Of a DNA stretch of 64,000 nt, positions 1-10,592 are shown piece after piece (within the stretch, counting starts at the first letter, position 1; every line of letters begins with the position of its first letter). The notes beneath the pieces are model-generated. The model did not search any database. It saw only the letters and a list, made by a program, of their open reading frames with translations, and was not told the DNA's origin. The stretch lies in NCBI RefSeq assembly GCF_029867415.1, contig NC_081186.1, positions 111,575,213 through 111,639,212 on the forward strand. The letters run 5' to 3'. The translations under genes and the position numbers were made by a program. The stretch comes from Vicia villosa. Its lineage: Eukaryota; Streptophyta; Magnoliopsida; Fabales; Fabaceae.

Positions 1-1199
1 ACAAATATTAGTAGTGTATATATATTCCAACTTGAACAATTGTTGTTGGGTCCAAGGGCACCTACAATTTTGTAAAGGAGTGAGGACACACCAATGTGCC
101 AAGAAGACAAACACGCGCGCGCGCCGCCGCCGCCGTCCGGCCGGCCGGCTCAGCTCGGTTCAGTTTGGTTCGGTCTACATGAATTAATTTTTTGGAACCC
201 GAATTAATGGAAATTAATTATCATTGAATAATTAATTAATTCGGTAAAAATTAAATACTATTAAATATGAAATTAATTAATATTTAATATTAATTAATAC
301 GAATTGGTGACGTGTCCTAAGACCAAGTCTTAACCTAGATTTTGACTAGGTTTACTTGTCCTCCAAACTTGCTGACCAAGTAAATAACGGCTACTTTGAC
401 TGGGCCGGTTCAACTCTTCCACTATATTTTCGCCCACGATTTGGTCCACTCGGTTGGATCCCTTTTGCCTATAAATACTTTTCCCTCATTCATTTGTTAT
501 GTACTCCAGAATTCATAACCGAATTCTTCCTTCTCTCTCTACTCTGCTTCATCTATATTTTCTTTTCTGATTTATGACTGGAATTTAATCCAGATACTAC
601 GACTGGTTTTGAACCATCTGAAGGTGTAATTCGAACGACACATCATAGTGCAAGTGATTGTCGAATTTTCTGAACGGGCTGTTTTATCCTGGAGACGTCA
701 TCGTATTTCGAACTGCTTTGCATTATTATTGGCAGTACGGTGAAACGTCTTAAAGAAAGCGACCTAGTACGCAACTCGTCCCGATAATTTTCTTTGTGCC
801 AATATTTTCTAATTCGAAAAACAACAGTTTTCAAGTCATATGTTACGAGACTAAGATTTCCACTTATTTATCCTGAGTTGTTTTGTGTGGATATTTATGT
901 TTCTTGTCTTTTTGAACATTTTTATTTATCCACTAAAAAAAGTTGACTTATTCATAAATAAAATGCATCAAAATCTTTTAAAAATTAAATTAATTAATAA
1001 ATAATTCAACATAACAAAATAAAATAGTATTAATTGATTAAAAGTACAATTATTTTTTTTATGAAAGATAAAAATTGCCAATGTAATTTTTGTTTTTTCG
1101 TAAGTCAAAATTAAGACTATTCAAAATAGCCATTAAACGGAATTGAAATAATTGAACCATTATATTAATAGTTAATGAGCACATGCACAAATAGTTCTA
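1..1199. other. Intergenic, LTR-like sequence with TATA box, no supportable gene
   Basis: No convincing coding region is seen. Bases 112-150 are a GC-only simple stretch (CG and CCG repeats, then GGCC repeats) that contrasts with A+T-rich surroundings. A TATA-like motif (cctataaatac) near 470, followed by pyrimidine-rich sequence to 560, resembles the promoter half of a plant LTR. The 73-codon open frame at 356-577 has no recognisable motif and sits across this promoter-like stretch. From about 860 to 1199 the DNA is A+T-rich and featureless. Assignment to an old LTR fragment is inference only. Confidence 0.3.
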
Positions 1200-1402
1200 T
1201 CTTAATCTTAATATATATAAATGGAAGGTTGTCATGATGGCAACCCTAGCCACATGTCATCACGATAATCATTTCATAGCCATGTGTCATCATAATAGTC
1301 TTTTTTTAACAAAAAAACCCTAATGTGTCATTTACTAAATTGACCCTATATTAAAAATAAATAATAATAATAATATAATAGAAATAATAATAATAATAAT
1401 AA

Positions 1403-1411
1403 TATAATATT
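1403..1411 (+). repeat. 9-bp target-site duplication, left copy
   Basis: TATAATATT immediately precedes the left inverted repeat and is repeated exactly at 6590-6598. Nine bases is the length expected for Mutator-family insertion. The motif is low in complexity, so chance agreement is not excluded by itself. Confidence 0.8.
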
Positions 1412-1618
1412 GGGTTAAATATGTTTTTGGTCCCTGTAAATATTGTAGTTATCAAGTTTAGTCCCTCTAAACATTTCCTTTAATGTTGCATCCTCCTAAT
1501 ATTTTCCATCCACAACAATAGTCCCCAACGTCAAGTGGAGTTAACGGACTCCTACGTGGCAGGACAGGTGTCTTTTAATTATGTTTTGATTTTTTTTCTG
1601 TTGACCTACGTGGATTAA
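1412..1618 (+). repeat. MULE left terminal inverted repeat
   Basis: It begins GGGTTAAATATG and matches the reverse complement of 6384-6589 at roughly 98%. The inner part contains two ACGTGG motifs (near 1553 and 1607), the core of plant G-box/ABRE-type elements. The GRF gene start codon lies about 150 bp inside, so this repeat probably supplies its promoter. Confidence 0.9.
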
Positions 1619-1768
1619 TTTCTTATAACAGCCTGATGACAAATTAGTTTAACCTAATTCCTTTCTTCATCTATCAGCTCTCTCTTCGTCCATTGTTGCT
1701 TCGTTCCTTTCTTCCTTCGCGTACCCATTCTTCATCTTCCATTCATTATTTCTCCGTTTCTTTCTTCC

Positions 1769-2182
1769 ATGGAGAAGGCAAGCTCGGATTGGTCGTTTTC
1801 ATCCGCTTCCTTGAAGACTCGAACTTGTCGGCTATGTGGATGTAACAGACCGATGGTGTCTTACCTTTGCAAGAAGGGAGCAAACAAAGGGAGATTATTC
1901 TGGAGATGTCCTTTCTGGAATACTGTCGGTACTTGTGATTTGTTTATATGGGCAGATGAGATGGGAGATGTTGGAGTTGATCAAGTGCCAAAGTTGAAGT
2001 ATGAGTTTGAAGAAGTGGATGCTAAGGTTTATTTGAAAGATCTGCACGAAAATCTGAAGAAGAAGAACAAGATGCTAAAGAAGAAACTCAAGGAAGAAGA
2101 AAATTTAGGAAAAATGCTTAAGACTTGTCTTGTAGTTTCCATTATGTTAAATTTGTATTTGGCAATGAAATATATGTATTGA
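1769..2182 (+). CDS. MULE-borne GRF zinc-finger protein with C-terminal membrane anchor
   Basis: This is an intact single-exon ORF of 137 aa. Residues about 20-61 form a GRF-type zinc finger: Cys20, Cys23 and Cys25, then the GR-FWRCP block with Cys47, and Cys56 before the LFIW that ends the domain. Residues about 75-112 are Lys/Glu/Leu-rich and should form a coiled coil. Residues about 115-136 are hydrophobic and could be a transmembrane segment. GRF fingers are known to bind single-stranded nucleic acid in proteins such as APE2 and TOP3A. Here the gene lies inside the MULE next to the left TIR and reads towards the transposase, so it is element cargo or an element gene, not a host locus. Its role in transposition is unknown. 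The ATG at 1769 is in a good context (ttccATGG). Confidence 0.75.
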   Translation: MEKASSDWSFSSASLKTRTCRLCGCNRPMVSYLCKKGANKGRLFWRCPFWNTVGTCDLFIWADEMGDVGVDQVPKLKYEFEEVDAKVYLKDLHENLKKKNKMLKKKLKEEENLGKMLKTCLVVSIMLNLYLAMKYMY

Positions 2183-3108
2183 TGAGAGTTATTGTCAAGT
2201 ATTGATCAGAGGTATTGAAATGCTTATGATATGTTTATTGGTTCAATTGTAGGGTGGTTCTAATGTGTTGACAAGGTGTTTCTTTTGTAATGTGGTTGTA
2301 CTGTGGTTCAACTATAATTTTAATTGAAACAACATGTGTATTATGGTTCAATGGTTGTTATCTATTGTTAATGTTGTTATGTTTTAACTGTAATTGATGG
2401 TGTTAAATTGACAGTGCATAAGTTGAGAGCATAAGGCCATGGAAGAAAAAAGATGTGTGTAAATCTCATGTTAATTGTAAACACATAACAGAAATAACAT
2501 GACATAGGTTTCAAAATGTGCATAAGTTGAAAGCATATTAATTGACAGTGGAGAAATAACATGACATAGGTTTAAAATGTGCATAAAGCACTAGTTCAAA
2601 ACATGTTATATTAATTCCAAAAGAGTGCATGTTACAGAGGTTCCAAAAGAGTGCATAAAGCACTAGTTCTCTACATGTTACAGAGGTTCCAAAAGAGTGC
2701 ATAAAGCACTAGTTCACATAAAGCACTAGTTCACATAAAGCATACAACATCACTACATAACAATATTACAAAAGTGTGCATACATATCATCACTTCAAAA
2801 CAACAAAAGTTTGCATATATTATAAATCACTGAGTCATATTCTTCTTGATATTCTTCCAAGAGGTCTTTCCAACACCATTGTCAACTTCAAAGTCTTCAT
2901 CTTGGATGACAAGTGGATCATCAGAATCCTTTCCAGGGCCAGTTATAGCACGGGTTTTCAAAGTCATTATGCGGTCGCGTTTCCTTGTAGGTGTCCCACC
3001 ATGTGTTGCTCTTTTTGTTTTGCTTATCATAGCCTTCACCTGAAATGACAGAATTAGTACACATCCTAAATCACAAGTTTCACAACATATATATTGAAAT
3101 GAAGTATA
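2183..3108. other. MULE interior between convergent genes, tandem repeats
   Basis: This is the shared 3' region of the two convergent MULE genes. Bases 2440-2760 are built of imperfect repeats of segments containing 'gcataaagcactagttc' and 'ggttccaaaagagtgc'. Short open frames at 2827-3039 (-) may be the last part of the transposase reading frame, since they are basic and rich in Lys/Arg and end near the domain's usual C-terminus, but this is not secure. No other gene is seen. Confidence 0.5.
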
Positions 3109-6049
3109 TTAAGTAATTACAGGATCACTCATAGTTTGCTTTGGAGACTCATGTTGAATTGGAGACTTTGACATATTTGGTAGTGGAGACTTTGGCTTTT
3201 TAGCATTTGGAGACATAGCTTTTGTAGACTTGCTTATCTTTGGACGTGGACCAAAAAAAATCCTGGGCTTAGTTCTCTTAATAGGTGAGGCATCATGGTT
3301 CATATCAGCATCTTGATTAATGTTAGCAGTTTGGGTCACAGGTGCACTAAAGTTCTGATCAGCATTAGGTGGTGAAGAAGTGTCAACACTTAGTGGTTGA
3401 ATATCAAGTATGTCATTCTCATCCTGCCCATCCAACAAAGCTTCCAAATCCTCAGGAGAAAGACCACAATACATTCTCAGTGCGTCTCTTGAAGTTATAG
3501 AAGCCTGAGTTGGAATTGCACCATCAGGTTGCCCATTTTCAGAAGTTGCATGAACAAGATTTTTTACCTAAATCTACAACAAAACTATCTGTAAACTGGA
3601 CATGTGTCACCTGGAACTTCAACTGTCCAGCATATGTTGGTAACCAACTAGCACTCTTTTCAATCTCTCTATCTAACCTCCTAAGTGGTTTTGACATCAT
3701 CTCAAATTTGTAATTCTCTACTTTCTCCCTAAGTGTTGCAAACCCACCCATTAGGTAGTTCCTAATCCACTCAAACATAGTTATAATGGGCTTGTCTCTT
3801 TGCATTAGAATGGTAGCATTAAACGACTCACTAAGGTTATTCATTAAAACATCACATTTGGAATACAATGGAAAAGCATGCTTACACCATTTATGTTTTG
3901 GAATTGCATTCACCCACTCAAATGCTTCAGGACTGGCCTCCTTAATCTCCATCATTTTTGCATCATGTGCTTCAAAATATGTAGCCTTGGCAGCAGCCAT
4001 CATGAGATCTCTGAATAGAGTTCCACCACCAAACTTCTTTTTAAAGTTGGCGTACAAATGCCTTAAGCAGAACCTATGTTCATAAGCAGGGTATTCCTCC
4101 TCAAAAACTTGAACAAGTCCCTGACAGAAAATGAAGAACATAAATTGCATATCAGAAAAAATGAGAACAAAGGCATATTGTGAAAAACTAAATCATGACA
4201 GAAACCATGACAGAAACTGAACCATGACAGAAACTGAATCATAAACCATGACAGAAACAGAACAAGTCAACATGACATAAACCATGTCAGAAAATTGAAG
4301 TCAAATGAATAGCATATAGTGCAAAACTGAATTACTAAAATGAAAGCAATTGACTAGCATATAGTGCATTACATGTTCAAGTCAGCATGACATAAACCAT
4401 GACAGAAAAATTGAAGTCAAATGAATAGCATATAGTGCAAAACTGAATTACTAAAATGAAAGCAATTGACTAGCATATAGTGCAGAACATGTACAAGTCA
4501 ACATGACAGAAACAAGTGCAATTACTTAGTGTGCAAAAAGTTACATATATATCTTTTGTTGGTCTGACATAAAACACCACCTCTTGTCACCAATATCTTC
4601 AATGAGAAGCTTCATGAACCAACTCCATGTTTCTTTTGACTCAGTCTCAACAACACCAAATGCAAGGGGTAGATACTGATCATTTGGGTCCCTCCCAACT
4701 GCAATCAATAAGATTCCACCATACTTGTTCTTAAGATGACAACCATCTAAACCTATGAAGGGTCTACATGATTGTGTAACTGCCTTTTTGGTCCCATCCA
4801 AACACATGTAACATTTCTCAAATCTTGGTTGCAACCCTGGCCCAGGAGTGTGAATGTTCAGTTTGAATGTATTTCCTATAGAAGCTCTCTTTAACTCAGC
4901 ACCATATGACCATAGCATACTATATTGTTTGCTTGCATCACCCTCTACAACTTGTCTTGCCAACTGTCTAGCCTTAAATGCTCTACTACTAGTTATCTCA
5001 GTAGAAAACCTAGTTCTAACATCTGCAACAATCTCAGTCAACCTCATCTTAGAATTGTGCCTCAGCCTGTCCACTATCACCTTTGCAACCCATTCAGCCT
5101 TTGCATTTTTATTGAAGAACTGCCTTCCACACTTATGTTTAGGAAACAAGGTTTTGATTTTGAATGTGGTTGACCTAAGGACTCTACTACACAAAACAGT
5201 ATAGTCACATCGTTTCTTTTCTTTACAAACAACCCTACACCTATTAGCATCATTCTTTGCAAATGCTACCTCCCTACCAATCAAAACATTATGCTCCATA
5301 ACAGCTTTCTTAAATTGCTTCAAAGATGAGAACTCCATACCTAACTTGAACTTGAAATCTTTAGTAATTGCATCCTCTTCATTGAACCTGATCACAGGTG
5401 GCCTCTCATCACAACTATCATCAGCACCACTATCAAGTTCATCTGTCATGTACTCCTCTTCAATAACATGCTCCTTATCCATCCCACTTGTAATAAATCC
5501 ACTCCTGTGTGATTCAGTTTGTGGATGTTTATTCCTAGCAACACCTTGCCTATTGATGCCTTCATCAAGTTCTACATCTGAGTCAAACATTCTCTCTTCT
5601 TCACTATCATTGAAGTGAATATCATCAACTGAATTTTCACTGGGTTCATAATCTTCATCACTTTCCTCAGTATCACTTTCGTGCCCCTTTTGTCTTTCTA
5701 TGAGCCTCTCCATGTAACTCAATTCACTTGGATTAGGTTTGGACTCTGTGTAAATTTCAACATCACACTTCTTGTAGATAGCACAAGTTGCCAATGCAGA
5801 TGCATCTCCATCGTTAGAAAATGGTTGAAGATCCTTCTCAAACGTCCCATTTTCATGCTTCCACCACATTTTCACTTCAGCCTCGTTGAAAGTATTGTCA
5901 ATCCCTTTAATTAGGTCACGAGCTTCAAAATAAGACCAGTAGTCTGGGTCTTGACCGTCAAAAGCAAAGACGTTCCCACCTTCGTACCTAATACTCTGGT
6001 CTTTTACAAAAGACCCCTTTGTAAAAACGACAACTTTGAATGTCTCCAT
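3109..6049 (-). pseudogene. mudrA-like MULE transposase, damaged
   Basis: Exon 1 (6049-4553, 499 codons) holds a PB1-like N-terminal region, an acidic linker, the MuDR DNA-binding domain (about residues 228-310) and the start of the MULE transposase domain, with putative catalytic Asp435 (GLDGCH) and Asp496 (MSDQQK). The second exon starts at 4120 after a normal TTTTCTGTCAG acceptor, and the phase fits exon 1 exactly (phase 0), but the donor position reads AT (4552-4551) where GT is expected. Unspliced reading ends three codons on. Exon 2 continues the core to the SWIM finger, then stops after its first two Cys (CSCNF, stop at 3541-3539). The reading frame resumes, shifted by one, as a Gln/Asp/Pro-rich tail to 3109. 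The rest of the SWIM finger and the usual zinc knuckle are missing. Length without lesions would be about 800 aa. Confidence 0.85.
4261..4510 (-). repeat. Tandem repeat in the transposase intron
   Basis: A unit of about 115 bp occurs twice (about 4262-4375 and 4376-4490) with a third partial copy to about 4525. Each unit includes 'gcatatagtgcaaaactg' and runs of 'catgacagaaac'. The shorter catgacagaaact motif is also repeated at 4196-4260. All of it lies within the inferred 432-bp intron. Confidence 0.75.
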
Positions 6050-6383
6050 CCTGCAAAGAGGGTAACATAGACATTAACAAAGTGGTCCACGGTTTGCAAT
6101 AAAGAGGGTATTGTCGGACAAGTGGGTTACAAACATTACAAAAATCAAAAATATTAAACAATAGAAACTCACCTTTTGGGACCACTGAAGACGAAAACGT
6201 TGACGAAAGAGACTTGAAGATGACAACAACGTTTGACTGTAGCGTTTTCTCCTTTAACGGGATGAAGAAGATGATATTTAGGGTTTTCAATTAAAATGGC
6301 AAAGGCTCTACAGTAATGAATTTAGGGTTTTCAATTTGATGTTATAGTTGGAATGAAGCTTCTCATTTACACGTATGCTGGTG

Positions 6384-6589
6384 TTAATCCACGTAGGTCA
6401 ACGGAAAAAAAATCAAAACATAATTAAAAGACACCTGTCCTGCCACGTAGGAGTCCGTTAACTCCACTTGACGTTGGGGACTATTGTTGTGGATGGAAAA
6501 TATTAGGAGGATGCAACATTAAGGAAATGTTTAGAGGGACTAAATTTGATAACTGCAATATTTACAGAGACCAAAAACATATTTAACCC
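6384..6589 (-). repeat. MULE right terminal inverted repeat
   Basis: It is the inverted copy of 1412-1618 and ends ...CATATTTAACCC at 6589. The transposase start codon lies about 335 bp inside, so this repeat probably contains its promoter. Confidence 0.9.
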
Positions 6590-6598
6590 TATAATATT
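6590..6598 (+). repeat. 9-bp target-site duplication, right copy
   Basis: TATAATATT directly follows the right TIR and matches 1403-1411 exactly. Confidence 0.8.
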
Positions 6599-8826
6599 TT
6601 AACAATACTATTAATAATTTGTAACTCTCAATTATAATTGCTAGCATTTTCATGATACAAAAGTTTTCATAATATTTAAAATTTCATTTTCTCTTTTTTC
6701 ACTCCATACATTTATTTAATATATTAATAATATTATTTTTATTATTTAATATTTTGTAACTCTCAAAATTTACTTTTCTCTTTTTTCACTCCATATATTT
6801 ATTTAATATATTGATTTTTGTTTATATATATTTTATGTTTATATTTTTATGCTAGCTCACAAAAATAAATTGTATGCATAAGATCAATTTGTGGTTTGTG
6901 CTTTTAGAAGGTATTCGCAATAATATCTATTTGGAAGATATAGTCATTTATTTTGGTTTGTGGTTTTAGAAGGTATATATACTTATGCTAGATCACAATA
7001 ATATATTAAATTTTATTAATATATGTTATATATATATTAGATTAATTTTTTAAATGTCAATTTAAACAAAAATTTCTAAATTTTTCAATACTTTATATAA
7101 AATCAAGCATATAAGTTAAATTTATACCTATTTATTAATATTTTAAAATTCAAAGAAATAAATATATACGTATTTTAAATTTTATTCACATACAATTTTT
7201 ATTCTCAATTCAATTTTATTAGATATGAATATTGTAACTTAATAACTTTTAATAATAAATGTGTAACAACTCTAATATTAATAGCATGTCTGATAATAAT
7301 TATTGTTTTTTACTTATTTTTAAATAAATTTATTACATAAACCTATAAAATACTATTTTTATATTATCATTTATATGTGACTATTCACTAACTTATAACA
7401 TTGATAAAAAAAATTAATTAACAAATTTATTAATTATTATTTTATTAATTGGAAATAAATTTATAACTTATTCCTTTAATTGGAAATAAATTTATAACTT
7501 AAACCTTTTATTAATTATTATTTATATGTGACCATTCACTAAATTATACATTAATGTAAGATTTTAATTTATAAATTGTTTATTTATTATTTTCATTAAT
7601 TGTTAATTTTTCACCCATGATTTTTATTGTATATATAAATATGTGATTCTGAGCCATCTTCACTTTCTTAAAAAAAAAAAAACACTTTAGTCTTTATTTT
7701 GTATAATATTCTTTTTTTTTCCTCTTTGCAATGTCAAGGTTTTGAAGATTTATAAGAGATATCTATTGGAAGGTCGATTCATATGCGAAAAAAATTTCGC
7801 TTTTATGGCTTATATTCCTTATTCATTTTCTTTTGATCTTCGACATCATAATTTTGAATTACTCTTTTGAAATGGATTGTGTTACAGAAAATAGTTTGAT
7901 GATTCTAATATTAATTATATATGAATGTTGTAGAAAATAGTTTAACTATTCTTATATTATATATAAACAACACTATTGTGAAGCTTCTTCAATAAGGTAT
8001 GTACGTTTTTTTCTTCTGTTTGCCTTTATATGAATTTTAATGTGTAAGTTATAAAATTAATAGTTGTGTACTTCTCTTCAATCAAACAGTTAATCATAGA
8101 TGTTTAAAGAACTCTGAAGTAGGTGCTGAACATAGAACATGATGAAAAGGTAGCCTTTGGAGTATTTTCATTTAGAAGATCTAATGATCATGTTGTTTTT
8201 GTTGGAGGTAGTAAAAGATTGTTTTTATCTTAATGCTAGTAAAAAAAAATTTCGTTATTGTTTTTTCTTTTCAATTTAACATGTGGATTAACAACAAACA
8301 ATTTTTTTAGATATTTTGGAATAATTTTATAAAGGTTCGTTGCTTAAGTTTTTTTTTGAATAATTTTATAAAGATTTATTGTTTAAGTTTCTTTTACCTC
8401 ATATCCTTCCATGTTTTTGTGTTAAGAACGAGAATACTAATGATATTAGAATTATAATGACTCCTAAGTAATTTAAATATTTAATTTATTTTTTTTATTA
8501 AATAAATTATTTTAAAAGATAAAATGATTTATACAATAAAATGTATAATTTCTTACAAATAAAAGTCTACATAATTTATATATGTAAGTAGATATAACAA
8601 GAATTTGTGTAATTAACCTTACATATTATATACTAAAAAAATATAAGTATTTTAGACATTGTAACCTTTAATTCGAAAAAAAGTAAGACGGTGGATCTAA
8701 ATTATTATTTGTTAATTGAAACATGTAGTTGTTAACTAATATTTTTGCAATGTCTTATATACAATCATAGAGAGAATAAATTATTTATGTATAAATATCC
8801 TACTAAAATCAAGTAATGAATCACAA
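6599..8826. other. A+T-rich spacer within the putative Helitron
   Basis: I see no gene, RNA or terminal repeat here. Short local duplications occur: 'actctcaatt/aattt...ctcttttttcactccata' near 6625-6710 and 6765-6800, and 'ttggaaataaatttataactta' near 7450-7500. This is consistent with non-coding transposon filler. Confidence 0.5.
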
Positions 8827-9030
8827 TAGGTAGGATGATGCTTTGGAGTTAATTTGGAAGATGGAGGTGTCTTTTAGGATTAAAAGCTTCGGTTGGAGGC
8901 TTTTTGCGAATAGGTTTAATTGGTTTGTAATATCTTTCTTTGGCGGTTTTATTCTGTTTCATGTGTATCAAGGTTTGAGAACCCTTAGTTCTCCTATATA
9001 TAAAATTCTTGCTTACAAAAAAAGTTAATG
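8827..9030 (+). mobile_element. LINE 3' fragment (reverse-transcriptase zinc-binding region)
   Basis: The frame starting near 8843 encodes a WKM-VSFRIK-FGWRLFANR block, the hallmark of the zf-RVT region found near the C-terminus of plant LINE-type reverse transcriptases. After about 25 residues the similarity stops, and the sequence runs to a short A tract at 9015-9022. It is a small truncated piece, and no functional gene remains. Confidence 0.6.
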
Positions 9031-9093
9031 AATCACAAAATATTATATTTGTTTTTCCCATAAAATCAATAAATATAACATATTTTTACATTG

Positions 9094-9280
9094 AGGGGTG
9101 CTATGCTTACACCAAAATCTTTACACCATACTTACACCAAATAAAATACAGCACACAATTGTATCATTTAATTGAAAAAATGAAAAACATAAATATTAAA
9201 CATAATAAAAAAAAAACAAACCGTATTAATATACGGTGTTGGTGTCACTTTTTAGTGTACCAATATCATTACTCTTTTAC
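9094..9280. mobile_element. Small MITE, 'TGCTATGCTTACACC' family, copy 1
   Basis: It starts gaggggtgctatgcttacacc and ends with an inverted, degenerate version containing ggtgttggtgtcac and agtgtacc. Related copies with the same outer motif and the internal 'gaaaaaatgattaaaaaaatgatg'-type core are at 9899-10085 and 56806-56998. This copy is the most diverged of the three. Confidence 0.5.
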
Positions 9281-9858
9281 ATTTCAATAAACAAAAAGAA
9301 ATATCATTCTTTCGGTTCAATGCCAAACCATCGAACTACAATATAATAAAAGACTAAAGTTTATTCATAATAGAAAATAAATTGCATTATAATATTTGAT
9401 AAATATATGGTCTAAAAAAGAAATTTCGAATTAATACTATAAATTGCTTTTGTTAATATACATTATAAATCGGAATTATTTTATAAAATTTTCTTAAACA
9501 TAGTCTACTCACTATCTCATATATTATGTATGGAAGAACTACTAAAATAACAACTTTAATAAAAAAAAAGTTATTAATAATAAAAATTATAATGTAAATA
9601 CAAAATATAGGATTTTAGATAAAATATATTAAAATATTATATGATTTCTCTTTAAGGATCAAATTTGATATATCAAATTTAAAAATAATCAAACTTATAA
9701 GTTAAAACAATAAAAATTCTCATACTTCTAAATATTATTCTTAATTTTAAATAGATAAAAATTAAATATAATATTTTTAATATATTTTAAAACATATTCA
9801 ATTACTATATTAAATTATATATATTTTATAAAATATTTAACCTATATATTTTAATTAC
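9281..9858. other. A+T-rich spacer, no gene
   Basis: Very A+T-rich sequence leading to the Helitron hairpin at 9859. Nothing is recognised. Confidence 0.5.
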
Positions 9859-9888
9859 ACCCGTGCAACACACGGGTAATTTACCTAG
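9859..9888 (+). other. Helitron 3' terminus (hairpin plus CTAG)
   Basis: Stem ACCCGTG / CACGGGT with loop caaca, an 8-base A/T-rich spacer ending ttac-c, then CTAG at 9885-9888 and a flanking T. It resembles the separate terminus at 50671-50701, which also carries the CCCGTGC...GCACGGG core. Confidence 0.75.
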
Positions 9889-9898
9889 TAACTTAAAT

Positions 9899-10085
9899 AA
9901 TGAGCTATACTATATGTACACCCTTTTCTTACACCTTCTAACTTACACGTATACATATACCTTTCATTTAGTGCTGCACACATTCCAAAGTGAGAAAAAA
10001 ATAATTAAAAAATGATGAGTATATAATTTTGGTAGAAATTATGGTGTAAGTGTAGAAATAAGTGTAACGGTAAGCATAACATTTC
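9899..10085. mobile_element. Small MITE, 'TGCTATGCTTACACC' family, copy 2
   Basis: The left end reads gagctatactatatgtacacc and the right end gtaagcataacatttctc, i.e. roughly inverted ends. The interior shares 'gtgctgcacacattccaaagtgag' -like sequence with the copy at 56806-56998, where the element is about the same length. It sits directly beside the Helitron end. Confidence 0.55.
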
Positions 10086-10213
10086 TCTTAAATAATTGAC
10101 AAATTAACTGAACTGAAATTGAAATTCAATCAAATCAACTTTGAAAATAAAAAATGATAAAAACAAATTTAAATTCTTTTATCAAAAAAAGACTCTTTAT
10201 AACAAATAAAATT

Positions 10214-10592
10214 AATAAGAGAACTACTTTTCTATCCATCATAAAAAGTTGAATAGTGTACATTTTACCAATAACAAAATTTCATTTAATTTTAATACAT
10301 TTAATTAATTATAAAATAGTACAATTTTTTGCTGTTTCAAGACATTTTATATTGAAGATAACTTTACCCAACTTTTTGAATTGGTTAGATGAGAATTCAC
10401 CAATTAATAATTTTTTATAACGAATTCTTATCTACCCAACTCAAAAAGTTTGGTAAAGTTATATTCAGTGTAAAATATCTTGGAAACAATAAATAATTAT
10501 ACTATTTTATAATTAATTAAATGTGTTAAAATGAAATGGAATTTTGTGATTTGTTGAATATACACTACCCAATTTTTTGTGATGGGTAGAGA
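10214..10592. mobile_element. Long foldback (inverted-repeat) element upstream of the UGT gene
   Basis: The sequence is an almost complete palindrome with arms of about 185 bp around a centre near 10405. The left arm (from ctatccatcataaaaagttg at about 10232) matches the reverse complement of the right arm (ending at cacaaaaaattgggtag read from 10587) through the shared internal string taattaattataaaatagta. Arms agree at roughly 85% by eye. No coding region is inside, and no certain target duplication was found. The element ends about 340 bp before the UGT start codon, so it occupies the gene's upstream region. Confidence 0.7.

Larger units (their letters stand above)
1412..6589 (-). mobile_element. 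Complete Mutator-like element (MULE), 5178 bp
   Basis: The element is bounded by long terminal inverted repeats (1412-1618 and 6384-6589) and a 9-bp direct duplication of target DNA. The repeats differ by about four substitutions and one single-base gap over ~207 bp, which suggests a fairly recent insertion. Two genes read inward from the two ends and converge: a mudrA-like transposase on the minus strand (6049 to about 3109) and a GRF zinc-finger gene on the plus strand (1769-2182). The convergent layout with promoters in or next to the TIRs parallels maize MuDR. The transposase has two or more lesions (see its entry), so the copy is probably non-autonomous now. Confidence 0.9.
1200..9888 (+). 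mobile_element. Putative Helitron carrying a nested MULE
   Basis: The 3' end is well supported: a 7-bp perfect stem (9859-9865 with 9871-9877, loop of 5) lies just before CTAG at 9885-9888, followed by a host T. That is the Helitron 3' signature (hairpin, then CTRR, inserted between A and T). The 5' end is a guess: A1199 followed by TC at 1200, then a TA-rich start typical of plant Helitrons. No Rep/helicase gene is visible, so it would be non-autonomous. The body outside the nested MULE is A+T-rich and holds a LINE fragment and a small MITE. The 5' boundary is the weak point. Confidence 0.4.

Noticed and set aside
356..577. 73-codon plus-strand open frame
   Set aside because: It lies across a TATA-bearing LTR-like promoter segment, has no recognisable motif, and ends in a hydrophobic run of simple pyrimidine-derived codons.
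2827..3048. Overlapping open frames on both strands in the MULE interior
   Set aside because: They are antisense to each other and at most one could be the transposase tail. No domain is readable, so no separate gene was called.
4854..5914. Several plus-strand open frames of 77-116 codons
   Set aside because: They are shadows of the minus-strand transposase exon, which explains the open reading in the opposite strand.
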